Of a DNA stretch of 64,000 bases, positions 32,338 through 40,178 are shown one piece after another. Below the pieces are notes generated by a model. That model saw only the letters and a program-made list of their open reading frames with translations. It was not told the origin of the DNA and did no database searches. Source of the DNA: Bacteroidales bacterium UBA5326 (GTDB lineage: Bacteria; Bacteroidota; Bacteroidia; Bacteroidales; UBA932); contig DHQY01000011.1 of NCBI GenBank assembly GCA_002408205.1, forward strand, positions 62,001 to 126,000, in the 5' to 3' direction. Within the stretch, counting starts at the first letter, position 1. Every line of letters starts with the position of its first letter. A program made the translations under genes and the position numbers.

Positions 32338-34713
32338 TTATTCTTTGCGTAAACATTCAATTGGGTTTTCGCGGGCAGACCGGATACAGCCTGTCAGTAC
32401 AACAAAAAGTATCACAAACAGCACAAGCAGCGATCCGTACACGTAAATATCTGCTGTAAGCGGAACTTTTTTGGCAAATTGTTCCAGCCATTTGACGGCT
32501 ACGATCCAGGCTAAAACACAGCCTGCAATCGTTGCGGGTATCGAAATTTTTAAAATATCGGCTATAAAAAGCCGTACAATATCCCTGATTTCTGCCCCAT
32601 TGGTTTTGCGCAGGGCGATTTCACGGCGCCTCCGGTTTGTCTCGTCTTTCGTATATCCCACCAGTCCTGCCAGGGAAATCAAAACAGTTATAATCCCGCC
32701 TATCATGACCGAGTTGCGGAACCTTCTGGATCCGGAATAGGCATTTCGCATTTCGGCGGCGTACGAAAGTACTTCAATATCTTTGTCCGGCATGGCTTTT
32801 TTTATGATATCGTAAACTGCTTTTGTATGTTCCCGGTCGAAATTTTGTAATTTAACAAGAATATATTCTGTGTATTGTGAGCTGGGTTCATGATGGAAAA
32901 GCACACTGGCGCGCTTATCCACATCGGTCAGGTTGCCTATCTGGATGTCTTCGTAGATACCGCAAACGGTAAAGGCTTCTTTGGGATCATCGGACTGGCT
33001 GTGTTCGGTGATAAATACGCTTCTGCCAATGGCCCCTTCACTCCAGTCTGCAAATTTCGCCATTTCGGTCAGGAATGCCCGGCTCACGGCTACTTCTGTG
33101 GGGTTTCCGGGTGCATGCCCCTCAATGAAGGGAATTTCCATAAGCGTAAAATAGTTATCGCTTGCCCAGTACAAGTCGGCAATATTGAACAGATCGTTTG
33201 TCGGATTTTCCGGCAGTCGGATATTATTCCCCGATGCATAATACAACGGAATGGTATTGCATGTGGAAACTTCCCTTACCCAGGGCATGCGTTTAAGCTC
33301 TTCCAAAGCCTGCTGCTGCAGGAGATCTTCGGTCCCCGAAGTACTGCAAAAAAGCACATTTTTATAGGCATATCCCGGATTGTCATTGACCATTAAACGG
33401 TATTGCCTGCCAATGACAATCAGCAGCACAATAAGAAATGCCGCAGCCATGAATTGAATAAACAAAAGGCCGAGTTTCCAGGATCTGCGCGATTCTCTGA
33501 AATCCCTGAAAGCAGCTGCAACAGGGATACGTTCAAACAGAAGTGAAGGTACGAGTCCCGAGGCAAAAAACACCAGAACCACTATTCCGGCCAAAATGAG
33601 CAGAGTCTGGGAGGTAAACATACTTGTCAGTCGGTTATCCAGCAGCTCTTCTATGGTCCCTCTGAAGGCCAGGATAACCCCCACCGCAACCATTAGTGAA
33701 AGCACGATATGCAAAAGGGTTTCGGTCAGTAGAATGCCTCTGATCTGTGCGCCCTGCGCCCCGTAGCATTTTCGGACTCCAACCTCTTTTGTCCTTCTTA
33801 TAAGGGAAGAGATCACTACCAGGATATAATTCATCACAGCTGTGAAAATTAATGCGAATGCAAGCAGCGAGAGTAATTTGTTCATCCTTTTGATCTCCGG
33901 AGTCCCGCTATACAATTCTTTAAACGGCTTAAGTATATAAGTCAGCTTCTTTCCTTCCGTTTCGAGCTCGTCAATAGGCTGATGACGTTTTTGCATCTCA
34001 TAGATAGCCGTGGCCAGGCCGGCAGGATCTGTACCCCGGGCCAGCTTGACATATCCGCGATACCGGTCATTGCCCAGCCAGTTTTCCCGGCTCCATTTTG
34101 ACCAGGATTCGAGTGACACCAATATATCATACTGAATAACGGAATTTTCAGGGACATCTTCAAAAACACCTCCAATGGTAAAGATGACCTGGGGCATATC
34201 GTCACGGTATATGCTCTGGCCCATAACGGCTTCTATCCCGCCCATATTCTCTGCAATGGTCCGGGACACCAAAACGTAATTGGGACGCGACAGCACCTCT
34301 TTAGCATTCCCAGCCAGTACAGGACGGGGAAACATATCCAGGAAGCAGGTGTCCGCCAGAAGCATTTCGCCGGTGTAGCGTTTTTTGTCTGTAGTAAAGA
34401 AAACAGGAGTGCCAAAAAAACCTGTTGTCCTGGTACCCATGATAACTTCCGGTATTTCATCAATCATCCCCGGGACCACTGCGCCGCTTACCTGTCCGTA
34501 CTCTTTCACATCCTGCCCGGGCGCTGAATACCATGTCTGAACCGAGAAGATCTGTTCTTTCTCGGGATAAAAGTCTTCATAGGAAACTTCAAAACATACC
34601 TTAGCTGTCAAAATTAATCCCACGGACAGACCTGCCCCCAGAGAAAGAATTTTTATGAGATTATTCTGCCCTTTGGCAAAAAAATTACGAAGCGCTCGTT
34701 TAAGATTTTTCAT
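32338..34713 (-). CDS. ABC transporter permease, FtsX/MacB type (second of two)
   Basis: A 791-residue permease with the same two-module FtsX layout as the one at 29332. It has an N-terminal helix (LIKILSLGAGLSVGLILTAKV), a periplasmic core, an FtsX block with RRTKEVGVRKCYGAQGAQIRGILL, and a C-terminal block with RRRREIALRKTNGAEIRDIVR. Its start (ATG 34711-34713) overlaps the acyltransferase stop by 4 bp (ATGA). It is similar to but clearly diverged from the first permease, as expected for partner subunits. Substrate unknown. Confidence 0.85.
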   Translation of the reverse strand: MKNLKRALRNFFAKGQNNLIKILSLGAGLSVGLILTAKVCFEVSYEDFYPEKEQIFSVQTWYSAPGQDVKEYGQVSGAVVPGMIDEIPEVIMGTRTTGFFGTPVFFTTDKKRYTGEMLLADTCFLDMFPRPVLAGNAKEVLSRPNYVLVSRTIAENMGGIEAVMGQSIYRDDMPQVIFTIGGVFEDVPENSVIQYDILVSLESWSKWSRENWLGNDRYRGYVKLARGTDPAGLATAIYEMQKRHQPIDELETEGKKLTYILKPFKELYSGTPEIKRMNKLLSLLAFALIFTAVMNYILVVISSLIRRTKEVGVRKCYGAQGAQIRGILLTETLLHIVLSLMVAVGVILAFRGTIEELLDNRLTSMFTSQTLLILAGIVVLVFFASGLVPSLLFERIPVAAAFRDFRESRRSWKLGLLFIQFMAAAFLIVLLIVIGRQYRLMVNDNPGYAYKNVLFCSTSGTEDLLQQQALEELKRMPWVREVSTCNTIPLYYASGNNIRLPENPTNDLFNIADLYWASDNYFTLMEIPFIEGHAPGNPTEVAVSRAFLTEMAKFADWSEGAIGRSVFITEHSQSDDPKEAFTVCGIYEDIQIGNLTDVDKRASVLFHHEPSSQYTEYILVKLQNFDREHTKAVYDIIKKAMPDKDIEVLSYAAEMRNAYSGSRRFRNSVMIGGIITVLISLAGLVGYTKDETNRRRREIALRKTNGAEIRDIVRLFIADILKISIPATIAGCVLAWIVAVKWLEQFAKKVPLTADIYVYGSLLVLFVILFVVLTGCIRSARENPIECLRKE

Positions 34714-35804
34714 TTTTTGGTTATTCTGTTAAATAGAACGCCGGCCCCAAAACATACGGGTACCGCTAAAAGACAAACGCCGGCTATCTTAAGATAGGGG
34801 GATACGGGAAGACTTTCCAAAACGAAAGTAGATAATACAACAATCAGCGGATGTATAATGTATGCGGGATAACTGGCCTTGGACATTTTTGTGACAAAGT
34901 TATCCGGCCGGTTCATATGGTCTCTTGCCAGCAAGGTAATAAAGAAACAGAAGCCCACGCATACAACTGGTTCCCACATGGCATAGAATAAAGCGGATGT
35001 ATTCCATCCTCCGCTGAAAGAAGACAGATCCTTTCCCGCATTTTGCATCATTACGATCATTAAGACCAGTATGGCTGCTATAGAAAGATAAAACCATGGT
35101 TTGGATTGCCTCAGTGTGAGTTTTTCCGTCCAGTGACGGCGTGCGGCCACAATGCCGACAATATACATAGCAATGTATAAAGGAAAGTATCCGAATTGCA
35201 GCCCAAAGAAATTCTTTCCTGCCGGGTACCCCAGTCTTACCAGGAAAGCGACGATGCCTGTTCCCACAATAAAAAGGATGATACCTAAACCTGTAGGGGT
35301 CTTGGTCATACGCTGCCCGGAGCCTTTGTGCTCCCGGAACTTCATATAAAGAGCATAAAGCAATTCAAAGATCAGTAAGGTGAGCACGAACCACATGGGG
35401 CCGGATCCGGGCTCGCGGCTTATAAGATACCATGCCAGCCGGGGCCAGGATATTTCCTGCCCGGTATGATCCAGAACAAACCATACGACGGTGGGGTGAA
35501 TAAGTACAATGTAGACAATCAGGGGAATCCCCAGTCTTACCAGCCTGTCTTTTACAAATTGGCCAAATCCTTTTCTTTCGTACGAAGCAGGCATTAAAAG
35601 TGCTGAAATGAGGAAGAAGAAGCTCATAAAATATGCCTGATCTATTGTCATAAAGAATGAGAGCAGCATTTGCGCAGATCCCGAGGCGCTTTCGGGCGAT
35701 ATATAATACCAGCCCCCCGAGGCGCCAAACGCTATGGCCGTATGGTGAAAAATTACCAGAATGGTCAGAAAGATTCGTATTCTGTCCAGGTAGTAAGCTC
35801 TCAT
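34710..35804 (-). CDS. Acyltransferase 3 (OafA/YrhL-like) integral membrane enzyme
   Basis: A 364-residue membrane protein with about ten hydrophobic helices, beginning MRAYYLDRIRIFLTILVIFHHTAIAFG. The R-x-x-x-x-x-x-x-HH pattern in the first helix is typical of acyltransferase-3 enzymes, which O-acetylate or O-acylate sugars, lipids or secondary metabolites at the membrane. It is coupled to the second permease gene (ATGA overlap) and lies one base from the adaptor gene, so it is fully embedded in the export operon. It may modify the exported molecule; this is inferred from position. Confidence 0.85.
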   Translation of the reverse strand: MRAYYLDRIRIFLTILVIFHHTAIAFGASGGWYYISPESASGSAQMLLSFFMTIDQAYFMSFFFLISALLMPASYERKGFGQFVKDRLVRLGIPLIVYIVLIHPTVVWFVLDHTGQEISWPRLAWYLISREPGSGPMWFVLTLLIFELLYALYMKFREHKGSGQRMTKTPTGLGIILFIVGTGIVAFLVRLGYPAGKNFFGLQFGYFPLYIAMYIVGIVAARRHWTEKLTLRQSKPWFYLSIAAILVLMIVMMQNAGKDLSSFSGGWNTSALFYAMWEPVVCVGFCFFITLLARDHMNRPDNFVTKMSKASYPAYIIHPLIVVLSTFVLESLPVSPYLKIAGVCLLAVPVCFGAGVLFNRITKK

Positions 35805-35805
35805 A

Positions 35806-37110
35806 TCAGTCCAGAATTAAGATCTCATTGTTTCCGTAGTTCTCATAGCTTGAAACAATCACTTTCTCCCCGGGTTCCAGGCCTTCAAGCACTTCATAAT
35901 ATTGTGGATTTTGGCGTCCAATACGTATGGATCGTTTTTGAGCTTTGTCCCCTTCCGTAGATAAAACATAGATCCATGTCCCCCCTGTCTTCTGGTAGAA
36001 GGCGCCCCTGGGGATGATCACAGCTCGGGTGGGTTGTCCCAGCTCCAGATTTATATAATAGGTCTGTCCGGTACGGATGTTATCGGGTTTTTCTCCTGAG
36101 AAACAAAAATCTGTTTTGAACTGTCCGTTACGGACTTCGGGATATACTTTGCTTACAACAAGGTCAAAGACGGATGACTGGCGTTCAAAAGTGGCATCCA
36201 GATCCTGACGTACGCGGTCAATATAATGTTCATCTATATTCGCTTCAATTTTGTAGGCAGAAAGATCGTTGATCTGGCCTATTTTTGCCCCCGACATCAC
36301 AGATTGTCCCAATACTACGTCCAGAGACCCCAATTGTCCGTCTATGGGTGATTTTACATTAAGATTTTCTACCCGTTCACGAATAAGTCTCATACTGCGG
36401 CGCATACTTTCCAGGCTTTCTTCCATATTCTCTACCTGAATAGAGCGGTATATGGAATCTTGTTTCTGACGTTCCATAACCAATTCGCGGCTGCGCACGG
36501 CGAGTTCCCAGTCCTCTTTTGCCTGCAGATAATCTTCCTTTGCAATCATTTTTTCCTGGAACAAACGCTCATTCTGACGATACTTTCTTTCCTTCCTTTC
36601 CACATCCAGATTCAGTTGCAGCCGGTTCTGCTGCAGGGTAAGTTTTTCCTGCTCCATGGTTACCAGCGTATTCCTCAGAAAGTTTTCCTTCTCGGCAAGT
36701 GAGGCCTCGCTTTCGAGGATCTGCAGATTGAGTTGGGAATTACTCAGACGGACAATCACATCGCCCCGTCTTACCGTTGCCCCTTCTTCTACTACCTTCT
36801 GTTCCACCACACCTCCTTCGAGCGGAGCCAGCTGAATAGTGGTAATGGGTTGAACCTGTCCGTTAACACGTACAAAATCGTTGAATTGGTCCTGTTTAGC
36901 TTCTCCCACAATAATGGAGCGACTGTCAATGCGCAGCGATGCCTGGTGATTACCAAAGATCAGCCATACCAGAAAGGCGAGGAGCAGTCCTCCACCTAAT
37001 ATATAGGGTAGGTGTTTCTTTTGAATTCCTTTTTTCTTTTCAATTACTCTGTCCATAGTATCATAAATATTACTTTTTCTTTCCTTATTATCCTCCGGTT
37101 GCCGGTTCAT
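35806..37110 (-). CDS. HlyD/MacA-type periplasmic adaptor protein
   Basis: A 434-residue membrane-fusion protein. It has a cytoplasmic N-terminus, one membrane anchor (YILGGGLLLAFLVWLIFG), a lipoyl half-motif (PLEGGVVEQKVVEEGATVRRGDVIV) and a long coiled coil rich in Gln, Glu and Lys (about residues 135-245). The second lipoyl half is SPIDGQLGSLDVVLGQSV, followed by beta-barrel domains. It links an inner-membrane pump to a TolC channel. Two ATG starts are possible: 37110 (used here) and 37056 (MDRVIEKKKG), which leaves a shorter cytoplasmic tail. Confidence 0.88.
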   Translation of the reverse strand: MNRQPEDNKERKSNIYDTMDRVIEKKKGIQKKHLPYILGGGLLLAFLVWLIFGNHQASLRIDSRSIIVGEAKQDQFNDFVRVNGQVQPITTIQLAPLEGGVVEQKVVEEGATVRRGDVIVRLSNSQLNLQILESEASLAEKENFLRNTLVTMEQEKLTLQQNRLQLNLDVERKERKYRQNERLFQEKMIAKEDYLQAKEDWELAVRSRELVMERQKQDSIYRSIQVENMEESLESMRRSMRLIRERVENLNVKSPIDGQLGSLDVVLGQSVMSGAKIGQINDLSAYKIEANIDEHYIDRVRQDLDATFERQSSVFDLVVSKVYPEVRNGQFKTDFCFSGEKPDNIRTGQTYYINLELGQPTRAVIIPRGAFYQKTGGTWIYVLSTEGDKAQKRSIRIGRQNPQYYEVLEGLEPGEKVIVSSYENYGNNEILILD

Positions 37111-37169
37111 TTATCCACATCTAAACGGCAACCGGAGGGCCAACATTCATATTAACTCTAAAATTCAAT

Positions 37170-38516
37170 CTATTCCTGATTGATATATGATGTCCCCTGG
37201 TAATAACCTACAATTCGTTTCTTGATAAGGTAAGTGAGTGCCGAGTTAAGTCTTTCGGCCTTTGCGGCAAGAGCCTGGTTGGAGCTGGTTTGCAGTTCCA
37301 GAACACTCAGCAAGCCTTCTTCGTATTTGCGCTGGTTTGCCTTGTGGGCCATATCCTGTGCTGCCACACGCTTATCTGCCTGAATAAATTCTTTGGCACT
37401 TCCTTCCATATCCTGAACGGCACGTGCAATCTCACTTTCTATTTCTTTAAGCTTTTTATCTCTTTGAGCTTCTGCAATATGCAGGGCATTACGCATGCGT
37501 CCGATTGCACTTTGCCTGTTTAACCGTCCAAAAAGGGGGATGCTCATCCCAACCTGGACGTATTCTCCCTGGCGGTTTTTCATCTGAGACAAGAAAGGAT
37601 CGGCATTAGCGGCCTGCCCCAGGGTGGAAATATAACCGGTTGAATAACCGGCCTCGGAAAATATATTCGGCAAAAGACTCCATTTGGCGTTATGCAGCTT
37701 AATCCCGGCGGTTTTCACATCGAATGCGGAAATTTTGACCGCAGGCAGAAATTCCAGGGCCGACAGGTAAATGTCGCCGGCAGTGACTGACCTGGCAAAA
37801 GGATCGGCGATCTGAGAAAACGTGGTATCTATAACAAGTTCCCGATCCGAAGGAAAGAACATTTTCTCTTTTAAGGAAATAAGTTCAGATTCCATCATGT
37901 TTTGTTCACGCACCAAATTATAATCATTGGCAGCCACCTGGGCTTCTACCTGTAATACATCGGCGTAACTCTTAAGTCCAAGTTCCTCAAGCACCCTGGT
38001 GTTTTTCAGTGTGGTCTGACTTTCCATCAACTGCTCGCGGCATAATTGTACCATCCCTTTTCTATATAGTACATTATAGTAAGATTGCATAATGGTAAGG
38101 CATAAATTGTCCTCCACCTGCCGGGCCTCTTCTATGCCGGATAACCGCGCAATCCGGGTTACCTTATATTTATCTACAACGGTAAATCCGTTGAAAATAG
38201 TATAGTTACTATAGATGGCGTATGAATTGCTGAACGAATTAACGTTTGAATAAGTATTTGTTTCCGGGTCTATGGAACGGCCGAAGCTGGTGTATGCGTT
38301 TATATTGCCGTTCACTGAGGGCACGAATTCAAGGTATGCGTCCCTGTGGTCCAGACGGCGATTGTCGTTGGTCAGCTCCTGGATCTTCGTTTCAGGGGAA
38401 TTTTCTATAGCGTAGATCATACAATCCCTCAATGTCCAGACCTGTAATTCCTGCGCACCGGATCTTAGTGCGTTTGTAAAAATAAAAAAGGTAATCGTCA
38501 ATAAGATTCTTCTCAT
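37170..38516 (-). CDS. TolC-family outer-membrane efflux protein
   Basis: A 448-residue outer-membrane channel of the TolC/OEP family. It has a signal peptide (MRRILLTITFFIFTNALRSGAQ) and two repeats of long helical hairpins with the usual helix starts (LRDCMIYAIENSPETK, GDIYLSALEFLPAVK). The segment QVGMSIPLFGRLNRQSAIGRMRNAL is typical. The start is ATG 38516; a TTG six codons upstream is less likely. It is the first gene of the export operon, so the set contains outer-membrane channel, adaptor, ATPase and permeases. Confidence 0.9.
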   Translation of the reverse strand: MRRILLTITFFIFTNALRSGAQELQVWTLRDCMIYAIENSPETKIQELTNDNRRLDHRDAYLEFVPSVNGNINAYTSFGRSIDPETNTYSNVNSFSNSYAIYSNYTIFNGFTVVDKYKVTRIARLSGIEEARQVEDNLCLTIMQSYYNVLYRKGMVQLCREQLMESQTTLKNTRVLEELGLKSYADVLQVEAQVAANDYNLVREQNMMESELISLKEKMFFPSDRELVIDTTFSQIADPFARSVTAGDIYLSALEFLPAVKISAFDVKTAGIKLHNAKWSLLPNIFSEAGYSTGYISTLGQAANADPFLSQMKNRQGEYVQVGMSIPLFGRLNRQSAIGRMRNALHIAEAQRDKKLKEIESEIARAVQDMEGSAKEFIQADKRVAAQDMAHKANQRKYEEGLLSVLELQTSSNQALAAKAERLNSALTYLIKKRIVGYYQGTSYINQE

Positions 38517-38665
38517 GATCAACTTTGTTTTCAAAAATGTTGCGCCAAAAATGTGCCAACAGATATAATACGCTAATATATAATGTTTTGAATAAAATGA
38601 TAACTTCGTGTGATGTCTAATTTTTTTACAGTGGCGTAAAAATTTTTGACGTTCAAAATAAAACG

Positions 38666-38673
38666 TAACTTTG
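38666..38673 (+). promoter_or_regulatory. -7 promoter box for the gate-domain protein gene
   Basis: TAACTTTG matches TAnnTTTG. Only 7 bp separate it from the ATG at 38681, so the 5' leader is expected to be a few bases at most. Confidence 0.6.
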
Positions 38674-38680
38674 TCCGCTC

Positions 38681-39631
38681 ATGAAAAACGTGAAAGAAAG
38701 AATTATACAGTCCGTTAAATCGGTCATTCCCGGAGCCCTGCGTACTGTCTGGTGGCTTGTGAAGATTATGCTGATTGTTTCTTTTGCCATTATGCTGTTG
38801 AATTACTTTGGCATAATAGCCATGATCTCGCAGTATCTGACCCCGGTTTTTTCATGGTTTGGATTACCCGGAGAAGCTTCTCTGGCTTATGTTTCGGGCT
38901 ATTTTGTCAATTGCTATTCTGCACTGGCCGTTATGGCCACCCTCAATCTGGATGTCAGAACAACGACTATTCTTGCCGTAATGGTACTCTGTGCACACAA
39001 CATTCCTATGGAAACTGCCGTGCAAAAGAAAACGGGAACTTCGGCCATACGCATTGTTTTTGTAAGGACGTTATCTTCGCTTTTCCTGGGCTGGATGCTA
39101 AACATCATGCTGCCGGGCCAGTCGACCGGTCATGTAACAGAATATATTGAGGCGGCAAAATTGCCTTTTCTTAATACCCTGGGTAACTGGCTGGTGGATA
39201 CACTAAAAATTGCCGTACCAATGGTCTTGCTGGTTTTCTCTTTGACTATTTTTCAGCGATTATTGTCTGAGTTCGGCGTTATCCGATATATTGCCAAATT
39301 CCTGAGACCGATAATGAAATTTTTCGGGCTGCCTCCCAAAACGGCTTTTCTGTGGATAGTAGCCAATATTCTCGGGTTGGCTTACGGTGCGGCCGTAATG
39401 ATAGACGAGGCCCGTGAAGGTAAAGTGTCCCGGCGCGATATCGATCTTCTTAACCATCACATCAGTATATCGCACAGCAACCTGGAAGACCTGATTCTCT
39501 TCTCTACGGTAGGAGGTCTTATGCCCTGGATGCTATTCTCCAGATGGATTATGTCCTTCTTTTTAGTATGGGAACGAAGGCTCGAAAGATTTTTTGCAGA
39601 AAAGGTCAAAGGGGTGAGAAGTGAGAAGTGA
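38681..39631 (+). CDS. Nucleoside-recognition (Gate) domain membrane protein, SpmA/SpmB-like
   Basis: A 316-residue integral membrane protein with two copies of the Gate/nucleoside-recognition domain. One contains AYVSGYFVNCYSALAVMATLNL and the other WIVANILGLAYGAAVMIDEAREGK, and both are flanked by hydrophobic helices. The family includes SpmA/SpmB and the gates of FeoB and nucleoside transporters; its cargo here is unknown. The last six codons (GVRSEK) and the stop are made from a heptamer repeat array, so the true ancestral C-terminus may have differed. It is divergent from the TolC operon. Confidence 0.8.
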   Translation: MKNVKERIIQSVKSVIPGALRTVWWLVKIMLIVSFAIMLLNYFGIIAMISQYLTPVFSWFGLPGEASLAYVSGYFVNCYSALAVMATLNLDVRTTTILAVMVLCAHNIPMETAVQKKTGTSAIRIVFVRTLSSLFLGWMLNIMLPGQSTGHVTEYIEAAKLPFLNTLGNWLVDTLKIAVPMVLLVFSLTIFQRLLSEFGVIRYIAKFLRPIMKFFGLPPKTAFLWIVANILGLAYGAAVMIDEAREGKVSRRDIDLLNHHISISHSNLEDLILFSTVGGLMPWMLFSRWIMSFFLVWERRLERFFAEKVKGVRSEK

Positions 39632-39655
39632 GGAGTGAGAAGTGAGGAGTGAGAA
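39614..39655 (+). repeat. Heptamer array (GTGAGRA x6) over the end of the gate-protein gene
   Basis: Six 7-bp units (GTGAGAA, GTGAGAA, GTGAGGA, GTGAGAA, GTGAGGA, GTGAGAA) run without interruption. They encode the last codons and the stop of the upstream gene. Because 7 is not a multiple of 3, changes in unit number would alter the C-terminus. Confidence 0.85.
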
Positions 39656-39734
39656 AAATCTTTGGTTCTTGATTGGGACCTTACGTAAAAGTGCCAGACC
39701 GCGTTTGGCTGCGCCGCTCCGCATAGAATGCCAC

Positions 39735-39824
39735 AAGCTATTCAGAAAAGGGAAACCTCGCGCCCGCGGAGGGAAGGACCCATTGGCGAAGCCAATGGGA
39801 GGTGTTTCCCGTTCTGAATAGCTT
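39735..39824 (-). repeat. Long palindromic repeat element, copy 2 (long form with inner hairpin)
   Basis: A 90-bp element bounded by AAGCTATTCAGAA and TTCTGAATAGCTT. It is in the opposite orientation to copy 1 (26639-26702) and nearly identical to it, apart from about 26 extra bases. Those bases include a perfect 9-bp hairpin, CCCATTGGC-GAA-GCCAATGGG (39779-39799). It ends 2 bp before the ATG of the possible 44-residue gene. Confidence 0.88.
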
Positions 39825-39826
39825 AT

Positions 39827-39961
39827 ATGATGTATTATGTAAAATGGAAAAAGAGTGAGCACCAATTAGCACCTGCTCGCCTGGAAAGGAATGAAGAGAC
39901 TTACTACATGCAGAAAAGCGGAATGTTTCAACAATATACTGCGACTAAAAAGCAGGAGTAG
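39827..39961 (+). CDS. Possible 44-residue small protein
   Basis: A short open frame starting MMYYVKWKKSEHQL and ending YTATKKQE, with charged and aromatic residues and codon use that looks like its neighbours. The start lies 2 bp after a palindromic repeat and the TAG stop shares its last base with a heptamer array. No -7 box is visible in front, so it would have to be read through or use a promoter in the repeat. I do not recognise the protein. Confidence 0.35.
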   Translation: MMYYVKWKKSEHQLAPARLERNEETYYMQKSGMFQQYTATKKQE

Positions 39962-39981
39962 TAAGGAGTGAGGAGTGAAAA
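39961..39981 (+). repeat. Short heptamer array (three units) after the possible small gene
   Basis: The units GTAAGGA, GTGAGGA and GTGAAAA follow the TAG stop at 39959-39961. They are the same 7-bp family as 39614-39655, in the same orientation. Confidence 0.6.
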
Positions 39982-40042
39982 AATTAGAGAATAGAAAATA
40001 AGCGGTTACACAAATAAATGTATAACCGCCTGATTTTCAAAG

Positions 40043-40116
40043 TCGGGGCGAAATGACTCGAACATTCGACCCCTTGCACCCCATGCAAGTGCGCTAGCCA
40101 ACTGCGCCACGCCCCG
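40043..40116 (-). tRNA. tRNA-Pro, anticodon GGG
   Basis: A 74-base cloverleaf on the minus strand. The acceptor stem is CGGGGCG / CGCCCCG, the D arm GCGC-AGTTGGCTA-GCGC, and the anticodon arm CTTGC-ATGGGGT-GCAAG with anticodon GGG and G37. The T arm is GAATG-TTCGAGT-CATTT. The C1-G72 pair and discriminator A73 are proline identity features. CCA is not encoded. Confidence 0.93.
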
Positions 40117-40128
40117 GATTTTGAGCCG

Positions 40129-40136
40129 CAAATATA
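40129..40136 (-). promoter_or_regulatory. -7 promoter box for tRNA-Pro
   Basis: On the minus strand this is TATATTTG, an exact TAnnTTTG match, 12 bp before the mature 5' end of the tRNA. Confidence 0.6.
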
Positions 40137-40157
40137 CGCTTTTTTTAATAAAACGTC

Positions 40158-40165
40158 TACCTTTG
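40158..40165 (+). promoter_or_regulatory. -7 promoter box for trxB
   Basis: TACCTTTG matches TAnnTTTG. It lies 13 bp before the ATG at 40179, giving a leader of roughly 10 bases. Confidence 0.6.
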
Positions 40166-40178
40166 CAACAAAAAACAA

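Larger units (their letters stand above)
39632..40178. other. 547-bp spacer with repeats, a possible small gene and a tRNA
   Basis: From left to right this spacer holds the end of the heptamer array, about 80 bp of unassigned sequence (39656-39734, partly similar to the right flank of palindrome copy 1) and palindrome copy 2 (39735-39824). Then come a possible 44-residue gene (39827-39961), a short second heptamer array (39961-39981), an AT-rich stretch, tRNA-Pro on the minus strand (40043-40116) and back-to-back promoters for the tRNA and trxB. Confidence 0.8.

Noticed and set aside
39563..39865. A 100-codon open frame on the minus strand through the palindrome and heptamer array
   Set aside because: Its sequence is simply the translation of the repeats (Ser/Leu/Thr-rich heptamer output and palindrome arms) and it overlaps the real membrane-protein gene end.
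39614..39981. Repeat-rich spacer considered as a CRISPR array
   Set aside because: Units are 7 bp with no spacers and there are no cas genes nearby; the palindrome occurs once here, not in a series.
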